Positions 42,390 through 52,329 of a stretch of DNA of 64,000 bases are shown piece after piece; the stretch's first letter is position 1, and each line of letters begins with the position of its first letter. Source of the DNA: Macrosoma leucophasiata (lineage: Eukaryota > Arthropoda > Insecta > Lepidoptera > Hedylidae); assembly GCA_036365455.1 (NCBI GenBank), contig JAWQUS010000027.1, forward strand, positions 17,968,501 through 18,032,500. Reading direction: 5' to 3'. Below the pieces are notes generated by a model. That model ran no database searches. It had not been told where the DNA came from and worked only from the letters and a program-made list of their open reading frames with translations. The translations under genes and the position numbers were made by a program.

Positions 42390-42550
42390 AAGTCGGGATG
42401 CTGATCCCAACTTCGTACGCCACATAAGAACATACCTACACCGAAAGAAAAACCGAAAAACCTTTACGAACCTTGAATAACAAAAGGCTGACATAAACTT
42501 AAAATATCGATATTCCGCTTAATCGGCTTAACTTCGCGTCCCGACGCCCA
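42390..42550. repeat. spacer, duplicated copy of the right flank
   Basis: GCTGATCCCAACTTCGTACG, CCGAAAGAAAAACCGAAAAA, GAATAACAAAAGGCTGAC and TCCGCTTAATCGGCTTAACT recur at 43066-43270. This copy lacks about 64 bp present in the right one. Confidence 0.93.
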
Positions 42551-43070
42551 TCGGGACGCTGGGCGTCGGGACGCTGGGCGTCGGGACGCTGGGCGTCGGT
42601 ACGCTTGGCGTCGGGACTCTGGGCGTCGGGACGCTGGGCGTCGGGATGTTGGGCGTCGGGACGCTGGGCGTCGGGACGCTGGGCGTCAAGACGCTGGGCG
42701 TCGGGATGTTGGGCGTCGGGACGCTGGGCGTCGGGACGCTGGGCGTCGGGACCCTGGGCGTCGGTACGCTTGGCGTCGGGACGCTGGGCGTCGGGACGCT
42801 GGGCGTCGGGACCCTGGGCGTCGGTACGCTTGGCGTCGGGACGCTGGGCGTCGGGTCGCTGGGCGTCGGGACCCTGGGCGTCGGGACGCTGGGCATCGGG
42901 ACGCTGGGCGTCGGGATGCTGGGCGTCGGGACTCTGGGCGTCGGTACGCTTGGCGTCGGGACGCTGGGCGTCGGGACGCTGGGCGTCGGGATGCTGGGCG
43001 TCGGGATGCTGGGCGTCGGGACGCTGGGCGTCGGGATGCTGGGCGTCGGAACGCTGGGCGTCGGGATGCT
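42551..43070. repeat. 15-bp minisatellite, block 2 (about 34 units)
   Basis: Same unit. The unit order at its right end matches the end of block 1, including the rare GGGCATC unit and the final run of GGGATG units. Confidence 0.97.
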
Positions 43071-43270
43071 GATCCCAACTTCGTACGCCACATAAAAACG
43101 GTTCCCGTGGGACTTTACCAAATTATTATCTAATCCGTTACTTCTACATTCCCATGAAAGAACATACCTATACCGAAAGAAAAACCGAAAAACCTTTACG
43201 AACCTTGAATAACAAAAGGCTGACATAAACTTAAAATATCGATATTCCGCTTAATCGGCTTAACTTCACC
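43071..43270. repeat. right flank, longer copy
   Basis: Partner of 42390-42550, with the extra segment around GGTTCCCGTGGGACTTTACC. The array and its flank were duplicated together. Confidence 0.9.
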
Positions 43271-43526
43271 AAGAATCGAAGCAAACGGAACTTGAGGGTT
43301 TAAAATTGTTAGGAACTTGGTCTCGATCGTTCACAAAATGCCATTCATATCTGTTCCTGGGATTATAACTTACCATTTGAATTCAGAAAGTCGGAGGGGA
43401 TTGGATTTTCGGAAATAATTCATTTCCCTTTCTGTTAGAGGCAACCATATCAATTAGGGTGGTATTGAATAAAAGGTCATCGGCAACTTTCGTAACTACG
43501 TACATGTGACTTTACTTATAGGTATG

Positions 43527-43800
43527 TAATGAAGATGGTGAACAAGCATGCAGTTCACATTGATGTTAAGTGATGACTGCAGCCTATAGACGCCTACACA
43601 AAGACCAGAGGTCAAAATGCAGATGCATTGTCACCCCTGAGACTTTAGTTGTTATGTCTCTGTGATAGTTAATACGAGGCCATACATTACCATCAAACCG
43701 GAACACGATAGTGCTGAACACTATCATTCGGAGGCAGATAGATAAATCAGGTCGTGCCTATGCCCTCGAGCTCTTACACTGAAACTCTACCATCTACTCA
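43527..43800 (+). mobile_element. family A retroposon, full length
   Basis: TAATGAAGATGGTGAACAAG to CACTGAAACTCTACCATC. Confidence 0.88.
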
Positions 43801-43969
43801 CAATCAATTGATAACAATGAGTTTATTTCATTGTGTTATAATATGGTGGTTATTTAAAAATGTTGGTATCGAATCTTCGCTCTAATATACGCCGATATAC
43901 TCGTATTTTTACAAAGCCATTGTCATACCATACCACAACTTATAGTCTAAATAGACTTATCGTCTAAAT

Positions 43970-44297
43970 CAGTGATTCCCAAAGTGGTCTATATCGACCC
44001 CTGGGGGTCTATGAGAACGTGAAAGGAGTATGCGTCAGCGACAAAAAAATTTGGGGGTCCATGAAATGAAAATGGGGGTCCACGATAATGGATCTCAACA
44101 CATACACTGTTAGTACCAATTTACTTACATTATACCATGATTCCCAAAGAAAATGGGAGAAGCGATGGGGGTCTACGTAGACGTGAATAAAAATTGGAAA
44201 TATGGGAATGTGATATAAATGTAGCAAGGGCGGGGGTCCACAGAAACCAGAAAAAATTGTAAAGGGTCTGCAAGAAAAAATAGTTTGGGAACTTCTG
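43970..44297. mobile_element. hAT MITE-2, long form
   Basis: TIRs CAGTGATTCCCAAAGTGG and TTTGGGAACTTCTG, flanked by 8-bp GTCTAAAT and GTCTAAGT. Internal GGGGGTC repeats. No transposase. Confidence 0.9.
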
Positions 44298-44612
44298 GTC
44301 TAAGTAGACGATAAATTCTGGTAAAAGTCGGACGAGCTCGAGCTTCGAGCTTAAAGCTTACGTTAAAGTTTACTAAAATATTAGGGACTACGTAAAGCTT
44401 ATTTCAAAAGCATCAATTACTTTGTGTTACTTACGTAAAATGACTTATTGGACACCTGAGGTAAGTAATTAAGTTGAAGATTCAGTGTTGTCTAGTCTAG
44501 TATCAAAATATTCGCCAGTGAACTTTGTTAAACATTTTTGGTGTAGATATTTATTTTTTTGTGAAACTGAAATATTTTTGCAATAACGTCTAAGTGCCGA
44601 AGTTTTTTTTTA
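44298..44612. other. no feature recognised
   Basis: AT-rich; small GAGCTCGAGCTTCGAGCTT stretch. Confidence 0.5.
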
Positions 44613-44842
44613 ATGTAATGTTGGTGCCAAACAGGCTTACAGTTCATATTGATGGTAAGTGAATACTGCAGCCAATAGGTATAGACATCTATACAAAAAC
44701 CGAAGGTCAAAATGCAGATGTGAAGCTACCACAGAAATCTGAATAAAATTGTCTTATAATTCATATTTTTATGGTTGCCACCCTTGAGGTCTAAGCTGTT
44801 CTGCCTCTGTGGTGGTTTTTTTAGAGCCATACATTACTTCGA
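44613..44842 (+). mobile_element. family A, interrupted and decayed
   Basis: ATGTAATGTTGGTGCCAAAC, ACTGCAGCCAATAGG, AGGTCAAAATGCAGATG, then about 50 bp of foreign AT-rich sequence, then TTGCCACCCTTGAGGTCTAA and GCCATACATTAC. Confidence 0.65.
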
Positions 44843-44980
44843 GTATATACAACATGTAACCGGGATAATGCACCCTCTCGAACACCCTGATTAGAAAATC
44901 GAGCTATAATCATAATACATGAACTGAAATGATATGTTTATGTATTTTATGTTTTTTATTTAAGTAATAAGTTGTCTTCA

Positions 44981-45221
44981 ATTTATACAATACAATACAA
45001 TACAATAATTGTTTATTTGAAAATAATAACAAAGATGTACAAAAGTGTCTTAATATTTACTTAAAATGTAACAAATTTTCATATTTGGGTTGCCTGAACT
45101 GGGTAAAACCTGTGTTTCAGGCTGGATAGCGCTACAACATAATAATATATATGAAGTTACAAATAACAATCAAAATACCTAAATAATTAAAAAAAATATA
45201 CAGTTTAAAAAGATTTGTACG
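44981..45221 (-). mobile_element. LINE-like 3' end nested in TA-MITE
   Basis: Starts with (ATACA)n, the inverse of a TGTAT-type 3' tail, then GTTTATTTGAAAATAATAAC and CCTGTGTTTCAGGCTGGA. It splits the MITE. Confidence 0.55.
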
Positions 45222-45268
45222 AACAGTATGCACACCCTATGCATACTGTTCGTACAAATTTACCCTAC
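45222..45268. repeat. 19-bp perfect hairpin
   Basis: ATTTGTACGAACAGTATGC, 9-nt loop, then the exact complement. In the sister MITEs only one arm exists. Confidence 0.88.
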
Positions 45269-45624
45269 CTCTACCTACGGCTGCACTCAATGTGATGTAG
45301 CGTAACCTGCGTACCCTTATTTAACACATAATAAGATTAATTTCCACTATTTTATTTCTTAAATTATTATTTATAATACATAATAGCACGGCTCAAGGCG
45401 TTCTTCAAATAAAAATTCTTAGCTTAGCTAACATTTTTATATTTTTTCAGTTATATCGTAGAATAATTGTTATTTATGTTACGAAAGTGTTTCGTTCAAA
45501 TAAATTTTAGCATTCTGAGATATCTGACTTGTAGGTAATCGGTTTCCAAAATACATAAACTACTAAATACCGACAAAGCAGTAAGCACTTTAAATTCACG
45601 TCGTATCTTTTAAAATTATTTTTC

Positions 45625-45728
45625 ATGAAGGTGGCAAACAAGCACATAGTTCAAATTGATTAAGTGAAGGGAACCAATACCTTTTTTTATCTCTCGAGTT
45701 CCTACACTCGAACTCTACCACCAGTGAA
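45625..45728 (+). mobile_element. family A scraps
   Basis: GAAGGTGGCAAACAAGCACA at the left, CTCGAACTCTACCACCAGTG at the right, middle deleted. Confidence 0.7.
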
Positions 45729-45744
45729 ACCTACAAAATCAACA

Positions 45745-45930
45745 TTGATTTTGTGAAGTTAAGGGACGACCTCTTGACCTGGGGTTTGCTGGTTTGATGT
45801 CCCCGTACTGGAACAAGTATGATCAACAAACTTTTGTTTCTGAGTGTTTGTGTGTGTACAACTTCATACACAACTTCATACACGACACAGGTATGCGAGG
45901 ACTGTAAGCTTGTTATATTTTATTATTTAC
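45745..45930 (+). mobile_element. SINE-C, decayed
   Basis: GACGACCTCTTGACCTGG, GATGTCCCCGTACTGGAAC (box B mutated), CATACACGACACAGG, TTATATTTTATTATTTA. Confidence 0.65.
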
Positions 45931-46108
45931 CTAAGTAAATTCTGCAACGGGTTAACATATATACAAAAAGTAAAATAAGGTACTTATCGTCACATAAAAT
46001 CCCTGACGGGGTAGGCAGAGAGCGTCAAACATTTGAGTTCTAGTCTAATGGACAAACTTAGCAATTGTAATCTTGAATTTAACCGGTGAGGTAGTATGGT
46101 AGGTCTAC

Positions 46109-46450
46109 CATAGAGCAACACGGGCCACCGGCCGACCAGAGGGAAGTAGCCATATGCAGACTTTTCCCTCTGTCAAAGTACAAGTGTTCCTTCGACTGTT
46201 GCACAGATGTTTAAATGTGTGCGTGAAATTGTTTATGTATTTTGTTAAAGTCAAGGTGTGAGTTTCGTAGTGATAGACGATTTTTGTAGTGTGTGTGTGT
46301 ATCACACGTAATTCCCCCCGCAAAAAGTGACAGACTGTTCTGCATTGGTAATAAACGCTATGGCTACTCCCCTCCGACAGAAAATAGGTATGTAATAATA
46401 CTACGTACCTCCGGTCCGCCGCGGCGGCCGGTGGCCCGTGTTGCTCTATG
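46109..46450 (+). mobile_element. hAT MITE-1, longest copy
   Basis: TIRs CATAGAGCAACACGGGCCAC and GTGGCCCGTGTTGCTCTATG (20-bp paired ends). Duplications AGGTCTAC and AGGTCTGC. Carries a 34-bp insertion near 46377-46408. Confidence 0.95.
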
Positions 46451-46458
46451 AGGTCTGC

Positions 46459-46992
46459 CTTCCAATTTTATGCAGTCAGCCGCCAAAGCACCTATTGTCT
46501 CGAAATGAAGTGTTCAATTCAAGCATGTATTCTATAATTAGGATCTAAATTTCACTTAATTCTATTTGTTTCCCTACAAAATCTTGTTCCCCTGTCAGGG
46601 ACAGATTCCGAACGACGTGATCTTGCCTTACACTGATTGATGTAGGCTTGCCAGTTTTAGACCTCCATTGTAGCTTGACCTTTAACATTCGTTGTCATTT
46701 TGATGAACAATCCACGGATCTGGAGAGAAAAGGGATCTTATTAAAATGGTTGTCCTTCGTATTTATTTATTACGTCACGTCAAGACGTCGGCCGTGGTTT
46801 TTGGGTGTTAAGTGTTTGAAGAAGTTGTACATTAAGCGGCGCTGTCATAATTCCAAGGCTGAATAAATTTGAAGTATGCTAAATACATAATCTTAGTACA
46901 AACCATAATGATGCTGGTTTTAATGAATTGCAACTAATCATATTTTTAAACAATATACCTATGCGGTGGTGTACGAAATAAATACGGTTTCC
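46459..46992. other. no feature recognised
   Basis: A 72-codon plus frame (46648-46866) has no family match. Confidence 0.45.
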
Positions 46993-47125
46993 TACATGTC
47001 GAAATCCAAATAATCGAAAATCAAAATATCGAACACTATTCATCGAACGTTTAAAATATCGAATCTACCAATAAACAATCGAACAATCAAAATATTGAAC
47101 GCTCAATACATCGAGCAATTAATTT
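46993..47125. repeat. degenerate AAAATATCGAAC tandem repeat
   Basis: Ten or so imperfect units with TCGAA cores. Confidence 0.65.
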
Positions 47126-47552
47126 ATCCTTTTCTGTCATCCTGCTTCACTGTAGATTATAAAGAAATCACAACATTCTGCCGTACTAAAATCCAAAAGA
47201 AGTGACATTAACAAATCGGGGAAATCTGCAAATCCGATTGCTGATACACTGGACACGCTGCGTCTGATACTTACCATGCTTACCTTTTGGATTGGACTAG
47301 GGATAAAACGATAAAATCGTATCAATACTTTTACTGGATATCGTATCGGTCAAAAAGTATCGATACTTACTCGTATCGAATGGTATCCAGCAGCAGCTAG
47401 GATGCTTTCAAAATATTAATTTAAGATATGAAATTTTTAAACAAAGTAATGTACCTACTTATATCTTTAAACATATGAGTACTTTGCACCCTTTATTCAA
47501 TACCTACTCGATACCTAGTTTCAAAGTGTTTACTCTTTGTTATCAGTTTGTA

Positions 47553-48336
47553 AAGGGGAAATGAGACATTCTACTGATATACTTTTTACATTAGCATATT
47601 ATATTTAGTTTTATCTTAGTGATATTCTTGACTATACATACAACGTGTAACAGGATTAAATGTACAACCCGAAACTGGTTTGTTCAGAATCAATAACCGA
47701 ATCGATTTCAGGCATTTTTGATACAGGTAATAGTTTTCCCCAAAATTAATTACAATTATGGAAATTATGGTCACCCATTTGGTGAACAGTCAATACAAAC
47801 GAAAATGAGTGAAATCTATCCAAAATAAAATGCTAGTCTCAACAAGTTTATTAGAACTCGTTGAGACTGCTTTTTATTATAAATAATAATTAGACAAATA
47901 AAATAGCAGAAATTAATCTTATTTCTAGCGAGTGTTAAATAGAGGTATGCAGATTTACGATCCATCACATTGCAACAGTGTGGGTGTGTGAGTAGGTTTG
48001 TGATTTTATGTGCGTCCGTAGGTAGAGGTATGATAAGTACGCGTAGGGTGTGCATACTGTACGTACAAATAGAGGACAACTTATTTCTTAAATAAAAATA
48101 TTAAATTCATAAACATGTTATTTCAATTTAAGTATTATGATTATATCTCGATTTTCTAATCGGTGCGTTAGAGATTGTGCATTATTCCTGTTACATGTTG
48201 TATATTTTTTATCTTGTTTGATATGTGTATCAATTGTTATTCACTTTAATTTATTTTGTTTGTTTTTGACGTGTCATAAGAGGTGCCTGTCACCCTAAAT
48301 GAATAAATGAGTTTCTGATTCTGATTCTGATTCTGA
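47553..48336 (+). mobile_element. LINE 3' end with (GATTCT)n tail, itself interrupted
   Basis: Same as 23614-23830: GGGAAATGAGACATTCTACT ... GTGATATTCTTGACTATACA, then the nested MITE, then ATCTTGTTTGATATGTGTAT ... CCTAAATGAATAAATGAG and GATTCTGATTCTGATTCTG. Confidence 0.8.
47639..48207 (+). mobile_element. TA-MITE nested in the LINE end
   Basis: Ends CAACGTGTAACAGG and CCTGTTACATGTTG, flanked by TA on each side. Comparison with the empty LINE copy at 23690 shows exactly one added TA, so the target duplication is TA, as for Tc1/mariner-type insertion. No coding capacity. Confidence 0.85.
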
Positions 48337-48419
48337 AAGTATCGATGCTAAAAGTACTTGGTATCCGAAGAAAAGTATCGAGTTTGTACTTGTATTTACT
48401 TGTATCGTTTCATCTCTAG

Positions 48420-48720
48420 ATGGGCCGCATACACACGGTTTCCCGATTAGATTTCCTATGTCCACGAAACCATGTGTATGCAGACAGCCTTAATGAATAT
48501 TTGTGGTATAACTTTCAATATTCTAAGTTAAATTAATTTTGTTTGCCATATAGTTCGCCTAAGTAAGGAAATCATTTTACTGCGGAACCACCAGCAACAA
48601 CGATCACTCAATTAAGCAGTTTATTCGTTTCTCTGTTCTATTTGTATCTCCGAAATAGTGGTGGATCAGTTGTATTATCTTTACAAATTGACGTCAACAT
48701 TTTTCACACATGTACTTTGT
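48420..48720. other. no feature recognised
   Basis: Precedes the candidate exon. Confidence 0.45.
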
Positions 48721-48955
48721 TTCAGGTTCCTATAATAGGGGGTGAATCACTAATGATCAGACCAATATCCAACTCCAATTATGCTACTTTCAATTTAAAG
48801 AAGCCTTATACCATTAGCTCTACGACATGACACAACCATGGATATTCACCTTTGCAATCATGGCTTTATTAATATCTATAAACCTCTCGGACAGTTTTTT
48901 ATCACTTGTAATTTGTGATTTACGCTTTTGACAATAAAGTATTGTACTTATGTAG
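48721..48955 (+). other. candidate terminal exon (unproven)
   Basis: A pyrimidine-rich acceptor (ACTTTGTTTCAG, about 48725), an open frame VPIIGGESLMIRPISNS... ending SSTT-TGA at 48830, and AATAAA at about 48931. It looks like a last exon, but no upstream exon or known protein was recognised. Confidence 0.28.
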
Positions 48956-49034
48956 ATAATGTTATAGGAAATAATGTGACATATTTTGCTTAGCAACACA
49001 ACATGGGGAACGATGATTACAAATGTTTTGGTTT

Positions 49035-49290
49035 AATTCAATTCAATTCAATTTTATTTCAGATACACGATCCATTGAGTTAGTAGGTACGTTCTTAATC
49101 TATGTTTGTTCAAAGAATAGAATAAAAATCAATTGTAATAGAAAATTAAATAAAATGTCACTAAATTCATAAAATGTCCACTAATTCCAATATTAAAAAA
49201 AAAAATTGTAAGTTCAGTGTTTAAGTCAAATGTATAAATTAGTTGGTAACTTAATTTCGACAAAATAAATTGGGAGTAAGTAAGTGATCA
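49035..49290 (-). mobile_element. LINE-like 3' end with (AATTC)n
   Basis: TTCAATTCAATTCAATTTTA followed by TTTCAGATACACGATCC. The layout of an inverted 3' end with short repeat tail. Confidence 0.45.
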
Positions 49291-49726
49291 TTAGGCATCG
49301 GTCGCAGAACAATTGATGAATATTTATCGTGCCAGACCTTCGCTCTTCTCATGGCAAGTTAAATGGATTTAGTTTGTTGTATCCCGCATTGTTCTGCAGC
49401 ACCAGTCGAATTGAACGTGGCATTAGTTCGCTCTAATTAGGAATTAATTGTTGTACTAGCAACTGGGATCGATCTTTAATTAAGTGGTCTGCGTTCTATT
49501 TGCTTTTAAGTTTCGTAATTTTTGTCTTTGATTAGCTATTATCCAGAGTATTAATTCATTGAGCCGGAGTATTCGTAATATGGATGATCTTTAATGGCGT
49601 CGTCGGAAGAAAATATCGAGTCTTTAAAATAATAATAGAATAATTGAAGAAACTTCGATAGTATACGTATAAATAGTTATGCATGGTAGCGTAATTTTCG
49701 TCATTTTTATTTTTTACTACTTAATA
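49291..49726. other. no feature recognised
   Basis: No recognisable content. Confidence 0.5.
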
Positions 49727-49728
49727 TA

Positions 49729-50389
49729 CAACGTGTAACAGGATGTACAACCCGAAACTAGTTTGTTCAGAATCGATAACCGAATCGATTTCAGGCCTTT
49801 TTTATGTAGGTAATATTTTGTCCCATAATTAATTAAAATTCAGGAAATCATAGTCACCCATTTAGTGAACAGTCAATACCAACGAAAATGAGACTAACGT
49901 CTATCCAAAATAAAATGCTAGTTTAAACAAGTTTATTAGAACTGTTTGGACGTGATTTTTATTGTAAATAAAAAGTACAAATGAAATAATGTAAATTAAT
50001 CTTATTACTAGCGAGAGTGTGCAGGTTACGCTACGTCACATTGCAATAGTGTGGGTGTGTGAATAGGTTCGTGTTTTCATGTGCGGCCGTAGGAAGAGAA
50101 TGCATAGGGTGTGCATACTGTTCGTACAAATTGAGGACATCTTGTTTCTTAAATTAAAAATATTAAATACATAAACATGTAATATTTATTTAAAATAAAT
50201 ATAATTTATTATATAATTTTTAAATTTTATTTTCACATTTTGTACACTGTATACAATATGTAACGGGAATAATGCACACTCTAACGGCCTGATTAGAAAA
50301 TCGAGTTACAACCATAATACATGAATATTATGGTTGTAACTCGATTTTCTAATCAGGCCGTTAGAGTGTGCATTATTCCCGTTACATAT
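49729..50389 (+). mobile_element. TA-MITE with duplicated, inverted right end
   Basis: Left end CAACGTGTAACAGGATGT after TA; body as in 47639-48207 (CCCGAAACTAGTTTGTTCAG, AACAGTCAATACCAACGAAA). The right end is preceded by its own inverted copy. Confidence 0.85.
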
Positions 50390-50411
50390 TGTATACAGTG
50401 TACAAAATGTG
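50234..50411. repeat. 178-bp near-perfect palindrome
   Basis: Arms of about 89 bp meet at about 50322. Each includes the MITE right end (GGAATAATGCACACTCTAAC, GATTAGAAAATCGAG) plus 17-22 bp of outside DNA (CACATTTTGTACACTG), so flanking sequence was inverted too. Confidence 0.92.
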
Positions 50412-50726
50412 TAAATTTACAAAGTATAATTTTATATTTATTTTGGTTCACACATAAAAGTTAGTAAGACAGTGATGAGTAGAGATGTCTCTTATTTTTT
50501 CATGATATGATATTGATATTAGTTTTCAGGTTGTTTGGGGTAATGATTACAAACATAGCATAGCGTTTCATTCAAGATCGCGGCTAAAATTTTATTTTCA
50601 CAATACGATATGTCAATATTTTCATTTCTTGGGTGGTGATTACGAAAATGTATGTATGTCTATATCAATATCTTTACGCAACGTTTCTAAAGGGGGTTTA
50701 TAAGGAATTTAAATATATAATACTAG
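50412..50726. other. no feature recognised
   Basis: AT-rich spacer. Confidence 0.5.
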
Positions 50727-51405
50727 CGGCCCGCCCCGGCTTTGCGCGGTGCCATGTTGCCTACCCTCTCCTATTCGTCTTAGCGTGATGATAATACATA
50801 GATATAGCCTAAAGTCTTCCTCGATATCTTTTATAGTTTAGGCAGCGTACGCAAAATAAGTAACTTTTCTGGTTGATTTTTTACACCTTGTGTCTGAAAA
50901 AGCCAAATATTTTACGGAACCCTATTTTTTCCAAAATAAAATATAGCCTATGTTACCCGTGGATAATGTAGCTTTCGAAAAGTGACGATATCTTTTATAG
51001 TTTAGGCAGCGTACGCAAAATAAGGAACTTTTCTGGTTGATTTTTTACACCTTGTGCCTGAAAAATCAAAATATTTTACGGAACCCTATTTTTCCCAAAT
51101 TAAAATATAGCTTATGTTACCCGTGGATAATTTAGCTTTCAAATAGTGACGATATCTTTTATAGTTTAGGCAGCGTACGCAAAATAAGTAACTTTACTGG
51201 TTGATTTTTTACACCTTGTGTCTGAAAAACCCAAATATCTTACAGAACCCTATTTGTTTCAAAATAAAATATAGCCTATGTTAACCGTGGATAATGTAGC
51301 TTTCGAATAGTGAAAGAATTTTTAAAATCGGTCAAGTAGTTATTGAGCCTATTTAAAACAAACAAACAAACAAAAAAATATTACCTTTTATAATATTATA
51401 TTAGT
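50727..51405 (+). mobile_element. retroposon-like repeat with 164-bp internal triplication
   Basis: Starts ATACTAGCGGCCCGCCCCGG and ends ACAAACAAACAAACAAAAAA with TTATAATATTATATTAG. GATATCTTTTATAGTTTAGG occurs at 50823, 50987 and 51151, an exact 164-bp period, three units with a few substitutions each. Confidence 0.85.
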
Positions 51406-52117
51406 TTAGATTAGATCACACCTAAGTAGGCTTTACAAATTTACGAGTAATAGTCGATCAACTAATAAAATGTACCTCAATATCGCCGTCACGCACTTGG
51501 TCGGTTCTTAAATATAAATACGAGTATCTAAATGCTACAGTTTCCAACAATGTGAACTGTATGCTTGTTGACCACTGCCACAATATAAAAATACTATATC
51601 GGCTTTATTTTAAAACATGTCATTTATTTTCCTTAAAAAAAGATGAAATTTGTTTTTACCTAAAGACTTAATTGGATTCTTCAGTATTAAATATACAAAA
51701 AAGTAATTTTATAATATTTCTTCAATTAACTAAGGGAGCCCCGAGCACATAAATCACCCAACCCAAAAGAGCGTCCTTACATTTCATCTCGTTTCTACTT
51801 CTAGTTAATTTTAATTATATCGCCTAAATGAATGCCCTGAAACAAAGTAATCAGGAATTTCTTTTTTACTGTTACATAGTCTTAGTAGACGGAACGAAGT
51901 GATAAGATTAAACAACCCCGAAACTCTGTGCATACTGAATTTCATTTAAATAGTTGGAGCCGTTTCCGAGATCTTGATTACACACATATATATGCAAGAA
52001 TTGCTCGTTTAAACATTAATTTGCTAGTTTAAATATATTAGATTTATTATTTTTGCAAAATTGAAGACTGGACTACTATATTTACGTAAATATTAATAGG
52101 TTCTCTACCATCTGTAC
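51406..52117. other. repeat scraps, no gene
   Basis: GTGAACTGTATGCTTGTTG (51560) is a family A scrap. GACGGAACGAAGTGATAAG to GGAGCCGTTTCCGAGATC (51890-51975) resembles the TAGTATAGAT-type repeats. Confidence 0.5.
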
Positions 52118-52280
52118 CAGTGATTCCCAAAGTGGTCCACGGGAGACTCGATGGGGATCTACGTAGGCGTGAATAAATCATGGAAATATGGGAATGTGAT
52201 ATAAATGTAGCAAGGACGGTCCACAGAAACCAGAAAAAATTGTAAAGGGTCTACAAGAAAAAAAAGTTTGGGAACCTCTG
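52118..52280. mobile_element. hAT MITE-2, internally deleted form
   Basis: Ends CAGTGATTCCCAAAGTGG and GTTTGGGAACCTCTG, 163 bp, about half of 43970-44297. Flanking 8-mers ATCTGTAC and ATTTTTAC (two mismatches). Confidence 0.85.
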
Positions 52281-52329
52281 ATTTTTACCGACTCATTAGA
52301 CAATTATTCGCACAGTCAAAAAGTTCTCT

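Larger units (their letters stand above)
44846..45400 (-). mobile_element. TA-MITE (TIR CAACRTGTAAC), interrupted copy
   Basis: Begins TACAACATGTAACCGGGATA, GATTAGAAAATCGAG, matching the right end of the 47639 and 49729 copies in reverse. It resumes at 45222 with ATTTGTACGAACAGTATGCA and GCACTCAATGTGATGTAGCG. The left end is not clear. Confidence 0.65.
47297..48419. mobile_element. hAT-like TIR element hosting nested insertions
   Basis: Left end AGGGATAAAACGATA and right end TATCGTTTCATCTCT are inverted. Both sides carry AAGTATCGATAC-like subterminal words. The flanking 8-mers ATTGGACT and ATGGGCCG match at only 5 of 8 positions, so class is tentative. Interrupted at 47553-48336. Confidence 0.6.

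Noticed and set aside
39179..42494. Very large overlapping reading frames on both strands (about 1000 residues, pentapeptide repeats such as GRRDA or QRPDA).
   Set aside because: A 15-bp unit opens all six frames at once. Substitutions fall without regard to any codon frame, and no promoter, splice or domain evidence supports one of them.
39276..43070. CRISPR-like array of regular repeats.
   Set aside because: Units are directly adjacent with no unique spacers, and the genome is eukaryotic.
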